Shown here: in pieces, positions 25,785 to 34,117 of the stretch
Position numbering within the stretch: the first letter of the stretch is position 1
How the letters are laid out: each line of letters begins with the position of its first letter
Origin: an uncultured Bacilli bacterium
GTDB taxonomy: Bacteria > Bacillota_I > Bacilli_A > RF39 > UBA660
DNA length: 54,383 nucleotides
Assembly: GCA_944372055.1 (NCBI GenBank)
Contig: CALVYF010000001.1
Span: 1-54,383, forward strand
Direction: 5' to 3'
Position numbers and translations under genes: made by a program
The notes under the pieces: generated by a model
Seen by the model: the letters and a program-made list of their open reading frames with translations, nothing else
What the model was told of the DNA's origin: nothing
Databases searched by the model: none

Positions 25785-26390
25785 ATGGAAATATCAAAAG
25801 AATTATTAATTCAAGCTTACAAAGAACATAAAATAGCCCCCTACGAAGAAAAACTAATATAAAACTTAAGGCAACATACTTTTGAAGGATTACCACTTAC
25901 AATATCCTTATTTACAAATTTCTTATGTAAGAAAGAATGTTATGTATGTTCTGTAAATTTATCAAGAGGAATGAACCATTTTCATATAGTACATGGAGAT
26001 ATTAATTGCATTGAAAAAAATGATGAATATCCAAATCATTCCTGGGTAGAAAAAGATGGATTTGTCTATGATACAACAGATGGATTCAAATGGGAAAAAA
26101 AACTATATTATGAATTATTCCAACCAATAGTATATGAAGTATATGATGAATCATCAGTACAAAACTACCCATTTTATCAAGAAGTAATAAAAAAGACAGG
26201 AAAAGAAATTCCTATAGAAAATCTAGCTCTAGTAACGCAATATATAGAAGAATTAGAGGAGGAAAAACCTGGATTTAATCACCATTATCTCCAACGAGAA
26301 CTAAAATTATGGAGAGAAAAAAATAATATTCAACCATTTTCTAATGAAATAATGACAAAATATAGAAAACTAATGGAAAATAAGCAATAA
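25785..26390 (+). pseudogene. Uncharacterised gene interrupted by one in-frame TAA
   Basis: One frame runs from ATG 25785 (AGGAG upstream) to TAA 26388, 201 codons plus stop, but TAA occurs at codon 26 (25860). Sequence on both sides is protein-like: MEISKELLIQAYKEHK before, and LRQHTFEGLPLTISLFTNF after. Residues Cys (in CKKECYVC), His and Asp (in NHSWVEKDGFVYDTTDG) are arranged as in transglutaminase-like or papain-like cysteine hydrolases, which is a tentative reading. The 139-codon frame starting at 25971 lacks the Cys and a good ribosome binding site. Either a recent nonsense mutation or an error. Confidence 0.55.
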
Positions 26391-26404
26391 TAAAAGGTGA
26401 TATC

Positions 26405-27085
26405 ATGTACACTGTAGAAAAAAATCTAAATAAACTAAATCATAATCAACCAACTTTTTTCTTAGACCCTAAAGAACAACAAGAATTAAAAAAGAAATTA
26501 AAAAAAGATACATATAAAGTTTATAAACCATATATAGACAGTGAAAAAAACATATTTTATAAAAAAGAAAAACCTAAAGTAATATTATATGAAATAAAAT
26601 CAAAAACACCTCTAGAGCATCGAGAAATATTAGGAACACTCTTTTCGTTAAATATAACAAGTGAATTATTTGGAGATATTATAATTACGAATAACCATTA
26701 CTACATCTATATATTAGAAAACATTGCTCCCTACATTAAAAATAACTTATTAATGATTAAAAACTCACACATAGAATTAATAGAAAGACCACTAGAAACA
26801 TTAAAAAGCTATAAAAAAGAATTCGAACAGATAGAACTTATTGCCTCTAGTAATAGAATTGATACTGTTATCGCAAGACTAATACAAACAAGTAGACCAA
26901 ATGTTTTAGAAAAAATAAAAAATAAAGAAATTATGTTAAACTACGATATTTTAAAAAACAACTCTTACCTATTAAAAGAAAATGATATTTTTAGTATTAG
27001 GCGATACGGTAAATTTCAATATATTGGAATAAAAAAAGAAACCAAAAATAAAAACTATATAATTGAATGTAAAAAGTACAAATAA
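26405..27085 (+). CDS. ylmH: YlmH-like S4-domain RNA-binding protein
   Basis: A 226-residue protein of the YlmH family. The C-terminal S4 domain (about 145-215) reads IASSNRIDTVIARLIQTSR, then IKNKEIMLNYD and ENDIFSIRRYGKFQYIG. The N-terminal part has FFLDPKEQQELKK as in Bacillus YlmH, where the gene lies near divIVA. YlmH binds peptidyl-tRNA-carrying large ribosomal subunits in ribosome quality control. AAAGGTGATATC precedes the ATG. It follows 14 bases after the interrupted gene, away from its usual cell-division neighbours, and ends in a strong terminator. Confidence 0.85.
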   Translation: MYTVEKNLNKLNHNQPTFFLDPKEQQELKKKLKKDTYKVYKPYIDSEKNIFYKKEKPKVILYEIKSKTPLEHREILGTLFSLNITSELFGDIIITNNHYYIYILENIAPYIKNNLLMIKNSHIELIERPLETLKSYKKEFEQIELIASSNRIDTVIARLIQTSRPNVLEKIKNKEIMLNYDILKNNSYLLKENDIFSIRRYGKFQYIGIKKETKNKNYIIECKKYK

Positions 27086-27104
27086 CCTATTTGTACTTTT
27101 TTTG
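27071..27104 (+). terminator. Terminator after ylmH
   Basis: A perfect 14-bp stem AAAAAGTACAAATA / TATTTGTACTTTTT with a 3-base loop starts inside the last codons of ylmH; the TAA stop is in the stem. A T run follows. Confidence 0.85.
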
Positions 27105-27140
27105 TATATAACATAACTCCATTTTACTTATTTTGAAAAA

Positions 27141-27165
27141 CAAAAAAAAGCACCCATAGTGCTTT
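27141..27165 (-). terminator. Terminator after the 27174-27627 gene
   Basis: On the minus strand AAAGCAC-TATGG-GTGCTTT followed by a T run lies 9 bases downstream of the stop codon at 27174. It faces the ylmH terminator, so the two converging units are each closed. Confidence 0.8.
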
Positions 27166-27173
27166 CACAAATT

Positions 27174-27627
27174 TTATTTATCCACACTTTGAAATAATTT
27201 TAATAAAGATTCCTTTTTCATAGTATCAGTAACAATATCTAATTCAATTTCATTATTAACAAAACTCTCTTTTGCGATATCATCACTCATCGTAGAAATA
27301 TTTACACTTTTTCCTGTCTTTTTACAACCTATTCTTCTCTTTTCTTGATGTTCATTAACATATCGAGAAACCACTTCTTTTAATTCTACTAAGCTAACAT
27401 ATTCTCCAGTAGTAAGAGAAATTCTTTTTTTATTATGACCTAACATAATATTACCAGTTCTCATACTATTACCATTAGGATCAGTAACATAAACACTCTT
27501 ATCTTGCCTTCAAGGCCCCAAAAACCAATTTACTAATAGGTCCTAAAACAACTTCTATTTGTTCTTCTGTATATCCTAATTTCTTTAATCTTTCATATTC
27601 ATATTCATATTCATTTGCATCATTCAT
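27174..27627 (-). pseudogene. Small unknown gene split by a frameshift
   Basis: A 42-codon frame starts at ATG 27627 (GGATG upstream), reads NEYEYEYERLKKLGYTEEQI and ends at TAA 27499. The following frame continues directly with QDKSVYVTDPNGNSMRTG, then NKKRISLTTGEYVSLVELKE, to the stop at 27174. No start codon with a ribosome binding site opens the second part until ATG 27464. A one-base shift near 27505 would join both into about 150 residues. The fold is not recognised; a UBA-like short helix pair at the N-terminus is possible. Disruption, sequencing error or programmed frameshift are all possible. Confidence 0.5.
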
Positions 27628-27646
27628 AATCAACATCCACAATTTT

Positions 27647-28873
27647 CTACTTTCTTATCTTATGAATAAATTTCATTAAATAATAGTGCCAGGTAATAGG
27701 AAGTTCAAACTCACCAATTAACTCCTCAACAATACCATTAAAACCACGTTTAAATTCATAGATTCCATAATCTTTTGGATGTTCATTAATATTCGCTGGA
27801 ATCCCATAAAAGTTATGCTTTTTAAATTCATGTTCTATACCATACTGTATCATCATCCACTGCAATAAATACTGAGAATTAAACTTCATAAACTCTTCAT
27901 AATTACCACTAGATAAATATATTATTTCTGGTTGAATAATCATAAACATAGAACCAGATAATGTAATAACATCCGTATTTTTCTCTATCCTAATATCCTC
28001 TGCTTCTTTAATTCTCTTCTCATAAGAAGCAATTTCATTTTCTAAGTTTTTCTTTTGACCTTCATTATATTTCGCATCACTAAGCTTAGACAACTTATCT
28101 TCTGCCAACTTTTTATCTTCTTCTAATTTCTTCTGATACTTTACTAAATCTAACTCTGTAACATAATACTTAACTTCACCTTTATTATGAAAAAGCTCAT
28201 ACATCTTTTGATAGTAATCTACACTACGAATAGAAAAATTTTTTCTCTCTCCTGTCTCCACCATAATATTTTGAAATCGATCCAATTCATCATATCCTAA
28301 TTCTTTCACAGTAATACCAATTTTTTCAGTCTTACGAATCGTATTTCTAGTATTTGGTTTCATCTCTTTTAATATTTGTTCACAACTTTTTCCTTCCAAT
28401 GGTAAAGAAAACATCCAACCAACTTGTTCCATATCTGGAATACTTACTTTTTTAAATCCTAAACTTTCTAAATGAGAAACAACCGTACTATGATTTATAC
28501 CATTTTCTACTATATTACCATCAATATCTCTTTCTTTATAAATAACATAAGGATCCATTCTAAAAATATATCCACGATGTTTTTTTACAAAACATGTAAT
28601 CTGCTTTAAAAAATATTCTAATACTTCTTTATCCTCAAAATCTGCAAGTACACCTCTAGGAGAATAAAATTCATATTTACCAAAATGACGTTTATGAGAA
28701 ACAAGCATCGCTGCAGCAATTAATTTCTTTTTATCTTCTACTCCAACAAAGTAAACATCCCAACCATTACTTTTTCGTAAACTACCAATTTCTGGTGCAG
28801 ATAAAAATGTTTTTAATGGATGATTTTCCCAAAAAGTGCGATATTTTTCTTCTGTAATTTCTATAAATTGCAT
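27647..28873 (-). CDS. FemAB-family peptidoglycan bridge aminoacyltransferase
   Basis: A 408-residue protein of the FemA/FemB/MurM family, which adds amino acids from aminoacyl-tRNA to the lipid II side chain. Two GNAT-like halves are recognisable: WDVYFVGVEDKKKLIAAAML and YSPRGVLADFED first, then LKEMKPNTRNTIRKTEKIGI and the C-terminal IYEFKRGFNGIVEELIGEFE. A charged helical hairpin (about residues 250-298) is the tRNA-binding coiled-coil arm typical of FemA. AGAAGGTGATTG precedes the ATG. It implies that the organism makes cross-bridged peptidoglycan, in line with the PASTA kinase. Confidence 0.88.
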   Translation of the reverse strand: MQFIEITEEKYRTFWENHPLKTFLSAPEIGSLRKSNGWDVYFVGVEDKKKLIAAAMLVSHKRHFGKYEFYSPRGVLADFEDKEVLEYFLKQITCFVKKHRGYIFRMDPYVIYKERDIDGNIVENGINHSTVVSHLESLGFKKVSIPDMEQVGWMFSLPLEGKSCEQILKEMKPNTRNTIRKTEKIGITVKELGYDELDRFQNIMVETGERKNFSIRSVDYYQKMYELFHNKGEVKYYVTELDLVKYQKKLEEDKKLAEDKLSKLSDAKYNEGQKKNLENEIASYEKRIKEAEDIRIEKNTDVITLSGSMFMIIQPEIIYLSSGNYEEFMKFNSQYLLQWMMIQYGIEHEFKKHNFYGIPANINEHPKDYGIYEFKRGFNGIVEELIGEFELPITWHYYLMKFIHKIRK

Positions 28874-28925
28874 ACAATCACCTTCTCTATTAGTATATAT
28901 GAAAAACTACTAATTATCAAATATC

Positions 28926-29648
28926 CTACTTACGAACAGAAAATAATTTCTTTCGTTTACCATAATAAACGTCTTCTACTTTTCGATAAACCACTTTATC
29001 CTGATCAAGAAGTGTAAGAATAAACATTAAAACAACAATAATAAGAATAACTATGACTAAAAAAAGGGCAAAACTGAATTTTTCTTGTCTCGGAAGTGTA
29101 GTATCTAAATAACTATTTGTTAAATAAGTATTAAAATTATCATTAGTAATAACAACTTCATTTTCTGCAGGTACAAAATTAGTAATATTTTGAATTGCTA
29201 ACTGTTTCAACTCATCATCTATAACAACTGGATAACCATAAACTTTCACTGGTTCAGGAACTTCAGTCGTTCTCTCATAAGTATAATCTATAATATCTTT
29301 ATATTTAGAATAATCATCTTCATCGATAGCTACCAAATAAGTATGCCACTGTCCAGTATCTTCTTCCTCAATAACAAAGTGAATCTCTTTCTTTGAATTT
29401 TCATAATAAGCAAATTTTTCACTCATCTTAGAAATAGTAATATAAGTATAATCCTCTACACTATCTGCTGAACTCCAAGGCAAAATCTTTTCTTTTTCGT
29501 GATACAACTGATAAATACAAACAACTAATATCGTAATAACTATCAAATAAATAAGACAAATAAACGTCTTAAAAATAAGTCTTTTTTCATATAACTTTTC
29601 ATGAATCGGATGATTTGAATTTTTCTTAACATTAAATATCTTCGTCAT
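28926..29648 (-). CDS. Uncharacterised membrane protein with two transmembrane segments
   Basis: A 240-residue protein. A basic N-terminal tail is followed by a transmembrane segment (IFKTFICLIYLIVITILVVC), an extracytoplasmic domain of about 130 residues, a second segment (FALFLVIVILIIVVLMFIL) and a charged cytoplasmic tail. The ectodomain (YTYITISKMSEKFAYYE, HFVIEEEDTGQWHTYLVAID) resembles no family I can name. ATG 29648 with AGAGGGAAG upstream is preferred over the longer frame. It lies between nrdG and the FemAB gene. Confidence 0.75.
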   Translation of the reverse strand: MTKIFNVKKNSNHPIHEKLYEKRLIFKTFICLIYLIVITILVVCIYQLYHEKEKILPWSSADSVEDYTYITISKMSEKFAYYENSKKEIHFVIEEEDTGQWHTYLVAIDEDDYSKYKDIIDYTYERTTEVPEPVKVYGYPVVIDDELKQLAIQNITNFVPAENEVVITNDNFNTYLTNSYLDTTLPRQEKFSFALFLVIVILIIVVLMFILTLLDQDKVVYRKVEDVYYGKRKKLFSVRK

Positions 29649-29689
29649 ATACTTCCCTCTATTATATAATAACATAAAAAAATAAAATT

Positions 29690-29727
29690 AAATAATAAAA
29701 AAGACTATTTAAATAAATAAATAGTCT
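29690..29727 (-). terminator. Terminator of the first nrdD-nrdG operon
   Basis: A perfect 10-bp stem AGACTATTTA / TAAATAGTCT (29702-29727) with a T tail on the minus strand contains the end of nrdG, whose TAA lies in the stem-loop. Confidence 0.8.
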
Positions 29728-30260
29728 GGCTTTTGATAAGTCTCATTATAATCCTTATCTTTCATATACTTATCTACAAGAACAACTTGTTCTGCTTCTA
29801 AACTTTTAGGAACATCAATAATACGTTGATTTCTAGATCCTCTAAAATAAATATCATAGCTTTTCTCTTCTTGAAGAAATTTTCCATCTACCAAAACATC
29901 CACTTGATCAAGTAAACGTCTCATCTTTGGATTAAGTAACATTTGTTCATAGGTAAATCCCGTATAACACCACACATTAAGTCCCATCTCATGTGCGGCT
30001 TTACTAATTTCATAGCAAGCATCACTCTGACATACAGGATCTCCTCCAGAAAGAGTAATACCGTCCTGATTTTTAAGTTTTTTCAACTCATTGATGACAT
30101 CTTCTACTTCAATCAAAGCGCCACCATCAAAATCCCAAGTACTAGCATTATGACAACCAGGGCAATGATGTGGACATCCTTGTGTCCAAACAACAGTTCT
30201 TACTCCTTCTCCATCCACAATAGAGTCGGGCTGCAAATAAGCAGCCAACCTAATTTTCAT
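29709..30260 (-). CDS. nrdG: Anaerobic ribonucleotide reductase activating enzyme (first copy)
   Basis: A 183-residue radical-SAM activase. The 4Fe-4S motif is QGCPHHCPGCHNAS (C-x3-C-x2-C), and SAM-binding elements are in ITLSGGDPVCQ and VWCYTGFTYEQ. It generates the glycyl radical on the C-terminal domain of class III NrdD. It begins 4 bases after the separate glycyl-radical ORF, so activase, radical domain and catalytic subunit are co-transcribed in the order nrdD, radical domain, nrdG. A second nrdG lies at 33575-34117; the two are diverged, so this is not a recent duplication. Confidence 0.93.
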   Translation of the reverse strand: MKIRLAAYLQPDSIVDGEGVRTVVWTQGCPHHCPGCHNASTWDFDGGALIEVEDVINELKKLKNQDGITLSGGDPVCQSDACYEISKAAHEMGLNVWCYTGFTYEQMLLNPKMRRLLDQVDVLVDGKFLQEEKSYDIYFRGSRNQRIIDVPKSLEAEQVVLVDKYMKDKDYNETYQKPDYLFI

Positions 30261-30264
30261 TTTT

Positions 30265-30426
30265 TTACTTATCCTCTTTCATAATTTCTTTTAATCCAGT
30301 ATGTTTTACACGATCTCTTTCTTCAGCACGTTTACCATTATTAAATCTAGAAACGTCCCCTGCTAAATAACCTGTAACTCGTCTAATTCTTTCAAATTTT
30401 TGTCCTTCACCAATAATTTTTTCCAT
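30265..30426 (-). CDS. Stand-alone glycyl radical domain of anaerobic ribonucleotide reductase
   Basis: A 53-residue ORF reading FERIRRVTGYLAGDVSRF then NNGKRAEERDRVKH. This is the C-terminal glycyl-radical module of class III NrdD; the radical Gly is in V-T-G-Y-L. The large nrdD frame stops at TAG 39 bases upstream and lacks this module. The two frames are in phase, separated by TAG and 13 further codons, so one substitution would join them. However, AGGAG lies 8 bases before ATG 30426, a proper start. Either the domain works as a separate subunit, as YfiD/GrcA does for pyruvate formate-lyase, or TAG is read through, or nrdD is a recent nonsense mutant. Confidence 0.8.
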   Translation of the reverse strand: MEKIIGEGQKFERIRRVTGYLAGDVSRFNNGKRAEERDRVKHTGLKEIMKEDK

Positions 30427-30465
30427 AATAACACTCCTCTTTTCTTTATTTATTATATATATAAA

Positions 30466-32787
30466 CTATTCACAACAACCTGTATCGATAGATGTAATCT
30501 TTTCCATTGGAACCCCCTCAAATTCATGACGTCCACATTTAGGGCATACATCATTAATAACTCCAACATAACCGCATACTGGATCACGATCTACTGGATG
30601 ATTAACTGCACCATAGCCAAGTCCTGCTTCTTTCATAGCACGTACAACACTTTCAAATGCTTCAACATTAGAAGCAGTATCTCCATCTAATTCAACATAA
30701 GAAATATGTCCACCGTTAGTTAATTCATGATATGGAGCTTCTTTTGCTAATTTATCATGAATACTAATATGATAATAAACTGGAACATGGAAGGAATTTG
30801 TATAGTATTCTCTATCAGTAACACCTTTAATCTTTCCATAAATAGCTCTATCAATAGAAGTAAATCTACCAGCCAAACCTTCTGCAGGAGTAGCAAGGCA
30901 AGTAAAGTTCAAGTTATATTTCTTAGAGTTTTCATTACAACGTTTACGCATAAACTCAATAATTTCTAACCCCAATTTTTGACTTTCTTCACTTTCACCA
31001 TGATGTTTTCCAGTAAGCGCTTTCAAACATTCAGCAAGACCAATAAATCCAGTTGATAAAGTTCCATGTTTCCAAACTTTTCTAAGTCTATCAGTAGGTT
31101 TCAATTTTTCACCATTTGTCCAAACCCCTTGTCCAAGTAAGAATGGAAAATTATAATTATGTTTACTGCATTGAACTTCAAAACGTTCAAGTAATTGATC
31201 TCTTACCAGATCCATAATTTCACCAAGTTCTTGATAAAAGCCTTTCATATCAGCTTTTTCTCTCTCTTTTAAAGAAATACCATATTTAATTCCAAGTCTT
31301 GGTAAATTAATCGTTGTAAATGATAAGTTTCCACGTCCTGTAACAACCTCATTATCTGGAGAAGTAACATCTCCAATAACTCTAGTACGACATCCCATAT
31401 AAGCAATTTCTGTATTAAAGTCCCCTTCTTTATAATATTTCTTATTAAAAGGAGCATCAACAAATGCAAAGTTAGGGAAAAGTCTTTTAGCAGAAACTTT
31501 ACATGCTAACTTAAACAAATCATAATTAGGATCTTCTTTATTATAGTTAACTCCTTCTTTTACTTTGAAAATAGATACTGGAAAAATTGGTGTTTCACCT
31601 TTTCCAAGTCCACGGTCTTCAGAAAGTAAAAAGTTCCTAATTACCATTCTTCCTTCTGGAGTAGTGTCAGTTCCAAAATTAACAGATGAAAATGGAACTT
31701 GTGCACCAGCTCTAGAATGCATTGTATTTAAATTATGAATAAATGCTTCCATTGCTTGTTGTGTTGCACGTTCAGTCTTTTGTAAAGCCTTCTCATAACT
31801 TTTTTCGAAAATTTCATGAATCCTACTGGATCCTTTTTGATAGTCACTAAAATCTTCTACGTTAAGTTCAATAGATTCAACTTTGTCTATTTCACGTATA
31901 ATACGATCAATATTAATCACAGGAATGAATCCTTCTAAATCTAGAAAATCATAGATTGTTTGTTTAAATTGTTTCTTAAATGTCTTTAAGACCCCTGGTG
32001 CTAAATAATAATCAAGCGCCGGAATTGCTTGGCCTCCATGTTGATCATTTTGATTAGCTTGGACTGCGATACAAGCTAAAGATGCATAAGTTGAAATATC
32101 TTGAGGTGGTCGAATATATCCGTGACCAGTATCAAATCCATTTTTAAATAATTTTGATAAATCGATTTGACAACAAGTAGTAGTTCCCATAGCTAAGAAA
32201 TCCATATCATGAATATGAATAGTTCCATTATCATGTGCTTCTGCATATTCTTTTTTCATTAAATAAGCTTTCGCAAATTCCTTAGAAACAGTACCACCAT
32301 ACTGTAACATTGTTCCCATTGGGCTATTTCCATCGATATTAGCATTTTCTCTTTTAGCATCTTCATCATTAGCAGATTTTAATCCTAAATTTTCTAATGA
32401 TTTTAAAAACTTATGTGTTTTATTATCTCCAAAGAAACTTTCTCTTGACTGATTTCTTCTTTCTCTATATTCAGAAAAAGATTTATAAACATCATCATAA
32501 CCCTTACTAGAAAGTTCTCCTTCGATATAATCTTGAATTTCTTCTATTTTAAATTTTTTATTTTTTTCTTCTGCGTCTTTTTCAATTTTCTTTAAAACTG
32601 CTTGATAAACTTTTTGAATATCTTGAGAAGTATACTTTCTTTCCTTCTCATCTTCTTCAGTATCTACTTCAACACTATCAAACCCCTTTTTGATAGCCAA
32701 AGCAATTTTTGCTCCATCAAAAGGAACTTTTTTGCCATTTCTCTTTACTACAATTAGTTCCTCTAAAACATCAGTTACCTCTGCCAT
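30466..32787 (-). CDS. nrdD: Class III anaerobic ribonucleotide reductase catalytic subunit without its glycyl radical domain
   Basis: A 773-residue NrdD. An ATP-cone occupies about residues 10-105 (VVKRNGKKVPFDGAKIALAI); the barrel has GTIHIHDMDFLAMGTTTCCQ, SLACIAVQANQNDQHGGQA, HSRAGAQVPFSSVNFGTDTT and GCRTRVIG; the C-terminus has the zinc-type CGYVGVINDVCPKCGRHEF. It ends SIDTGCCE at TAG 30466, right where family members continue into the F-E-R-I-R-R-x-T-G-Y-L radical domain. That domain is found 39 bases downstream as a separate ORF. Without it this protein cannot be active on its own. AGGTAAAAA-type ribosome binding site GGGAGG precedes the ATG. Confidence 0.92.
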   Translation of the reverse strand: MAEVTDVLEELIVVKRNGKKVPFDGAKIALAIKKGFDSVEVDTEEDEKERKYTSQDIQKVYQAVLKKIEKDAEEKNKKFKIEEIQDYIEGELSSKGYDDVYKSFSEYRERRNQSRESFFGDNKTHKFLKSLENLGLKSANDEDAKRENANIDGNSPMGTMLQYGGTVSKEFAKAYLMKKEYAEAHDNGTIHIHDMDFLAMGTTTCCQIDLSKLFKNGFDTGHGYIRPPQDISTYASLACIAVQANQNDQHGGQAIPALDYYLAPGVLKTFKKQFKQTIYDFLDLEGFIPVINIDRIIREIDKVESIELNVEDFSDYQKGSSRIHEIFEKSYEKALQKTERATQQAMEAFIHNLNTMHSRAGAQVPFSSVNFGTDTTPEGRMVIRNFLLSEDRGLGKGETPIFPVSIFKVKEGVNYNKEDPNYDLFKLACKVSAKRLFPNFAFVDAPFNKKYYKEGDFNTEIAYMGCRTRVIGDVTSPDNEVVTGRGNLSFTTINLPRLGIKYGISLKEREKADMKGFYQELGEIMDLVRDQLLERFEVQCSKHNYNFPFLLGQGVWTNGEKLKPTDRLRKVWKHGTLSTGFIGLAECLKALTGKHHGESEESQKLGLEIIEFMRKRCNENSKKYNLNFTCLATPAEGLAGRFTSIDRAIYGKIKGVTDREYYTNSFHVPVYYHISIHDKLAKEAPYHELTNGGHISYVELDGDTASNVEAFESVVRAMKEAGLGYGAVNHPVDRDPVCGYVGVINDVCPKCGRHEFEGVPMEKITSIDTGCCE

Positions 32788-32820
32788 TTTTTACCTCCCA
32801 CATCTTTCTTTCATAAGTCC

Positions 32821-32849
32821 ATTGTAAGTAACAAAAATTCAAAAATCAA
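32821..32849 (-). promoter_or_regulatory. Likely promoter of the first nrdD operon
   Basis: On the minus strand TTGATT (32849-32844) and TACAAT (32826-32821) with a 17-base spacer lie about 34 bases upstream of the nrdD start. Confidence 0.5.
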
Positions 32850-33119
32850 TAGACAAAAATTAGAAATTTTACCCTCTTTTTCTAAAACTATTGATATATA
32901 TAGATTTCCTCAAAAAACTTTTTTTGTTCGATTTACGACAATTTACAAAATATAGACATTTTTTTAAATAAAGAAAAATCGTTTTTTATTTTTTTGGATT
33001 TTTTTCTACATTTATATTTATATTTTGTTGATTTTTCAACAAATATTAAGTTTATAAAAAAATCTTTTTACATTTTTTGAAAAAATCATTTTTATTATTT
33101 CTTTGATTTTTTGCAATTT
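32850..33119 (-). other. Very AT-rich upstream region of the first nrdD operon
   Basis: No gene is visible. The region holds the palindrome at 33024-33043 and a second promoter-like pair on the minus strand overlapping it: TTGAAA (33039-33034) and TATAAA (33016-33011), spacer 17. It otherwise consists of A and T runs. If the distal promoter is used, the nrdD mRNA has a leader of about 215 bases. Confidence 0.45.
33024..33043. promoter_or_regulatory. Palindromic operator upstream of the first nrdD operon
   Basis: A perfect 20-bp palindrome, TTTGTTGA-TTTT-TCAACAAA. It shares the core TTGTTG-N8-CAACAA with the palindrome at 36309-36328, which lies between the second nrdD and a Crp/Fnr-type gene. 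It overlaps the -35 of a possible distal promoter. A binding site for the Crp/Fnr-type protein at 36371 is the simplest inference. Confidence 0.6.
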
Positions 33120-33572
33120 TTAATCAGTAGATCCAAAGCCGCCAAGACGTTCCCCAGTGGCATTATCATCATCAGTAATTAAAAACTTTTGGAAAATAAG
33201 TTGGCCAATAACATCACCCTTTTTTACTTCAATATCATGATCACTGCAATTAAAATAAGCAAAGTAAAAATGACCATCATTATCAGGATTACCATAATAA
33301 TCAGAATCAATTAATCCAATACCATTAGCCATCAAAAAGCCTTTTTTAGGTCCACTACTACGATTAAGTAATAAATAACATTCATCTTCTCCACAATAAG
33401 CTTTTAATCCAGTAGGAATTAAAGTTGGCTTGATACCTGGATAATATTTTGGAATAACAACATCTTCAGCAGCCTCAATATCATATCCTGCTGAATGTTG
33501 TGTTTTTCTCACTGGAATATGTATATCCTTATCTTCATAACCTTTTACAATTTCAAAACCTCTTTGTCTCAT
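33120..33572 (-). CDS. dut: dUTP diphosphatase
   Basis: A 150-residue trimeric dUTPase. Motifs are SAGYDIEAAED (motif 1), LLNRSSGPKKGF (motif 2), GLIDSDYYGNPDNDG (motif 3), GDVIGQLIFQKF (motif 4) and the C-terminal GERLGGFGSTD (motif 5). It removes dUTP and supplies dUMP. It begins 2 bases after nrdG2, completing a dNTP-supply operon nrdD2-nrdG2-dut. AAGGAGAAG precedes the ATG. Confidence 0.95.
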   Translation of the reverse strand: MRQRGFEIVKGYEDKDIHIPVRKTQHSAGYDIEAAEDVVIPKYYPGIKPTLIPTGLKAYCGEDECYLLLNRSSGPKKGFLMANGIGLIDSDYYGNPDNDGHFYFAYFNCSDHDIEVKKGDVIGQLIFQKFLITDDDNATGERLGGFGSTD

Positions 33573-33574
33573 AA

Positions 33575-34117
33575 TTAAACTTCTCCTTCTATCATTTTAC
33601 TATTATCAATATATAACACCTTTTTATCTTCTTTTAAACTTCTAGGAACATCAATAATTTCCTGATTACTACTTCCTACATAATGAATTTTCTCACTTGC
33701 TAGCTTTAAGACGAATTTACCATCAAGTAATACATCAATATGATGAAGTATCATATTTAAATCTTTATCATTTTCTTTTTCTCTTAGTAATTCATCATAA
33801 CGATACCCAGTATACAACCATATTGTTTTATTAGGAAATTTATCTTTAATCTCACTAACAAATTCAGCAACCTCTCTACGATTACCCAAAAACAACGGGT
33901 CTCCACCTGATAAAGTAATTCCACTACACCAATCATGTTCTAACTCATCAAAGATTTCTTCTTTCGCAGCATCATCAAACACTAACCCATCATCAGGATT
34001 CCAAGTAATTGCATTCTGACAGCCAGGACATTGGTGAGAACAACCACTTACCCATAAAACTACGCGAAGTCCTTCTCCATTAAGCATATCTGCCTTAGTA
34101 ATATTATGATATCTCAT
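33575..34117 (-). CDS. nrdG: Anaerobic ribonucleotide reductase activating enzyme (second copy)
   Basis: A 180-residue radical-SAM activase with SGCSHQCPGCQNAI (C-x3-C-x2-C), GITLSGGDPLF and IWLYTGYRYDEL. It starts immediately after the nrdD2 stop (TAGATG) and ends 2 bases before dut. By position it activates the 710-residue NrdD; whether it also serves the split reductase is unknown. Confidence 0.93.
   Translation of the reverse strand: MRYHNITKADMLNGEGLRVVLWVSGCSHQCPGCQNAITWNPDDGLVFDDAAKEEIFDELEHDWCSGITLSGGDPLFLGNRREVAEFVSEIKDKFPNKTIWLYTGYRYDELLREKENDKDLNMILHHIDVLLDGKFVLKLASEKIHYVGSSNQEIIDVPRSLKEDKKVLYIDNSKMIEGEV

Noticed and set aside
30400-31469. Other ORFs over nrdD on both strands
   Set aside because: nrdD matches its family across the whole length, and the alternatives have no family similarity or start signals.
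32880-32910. NrdR boxes before nrdD
   Set aside because: An AT-rich symmetrical stretch occurs here, but it lacks the paired 16-bp boxes with proper spacing; the 33024 palindrome is better supported.
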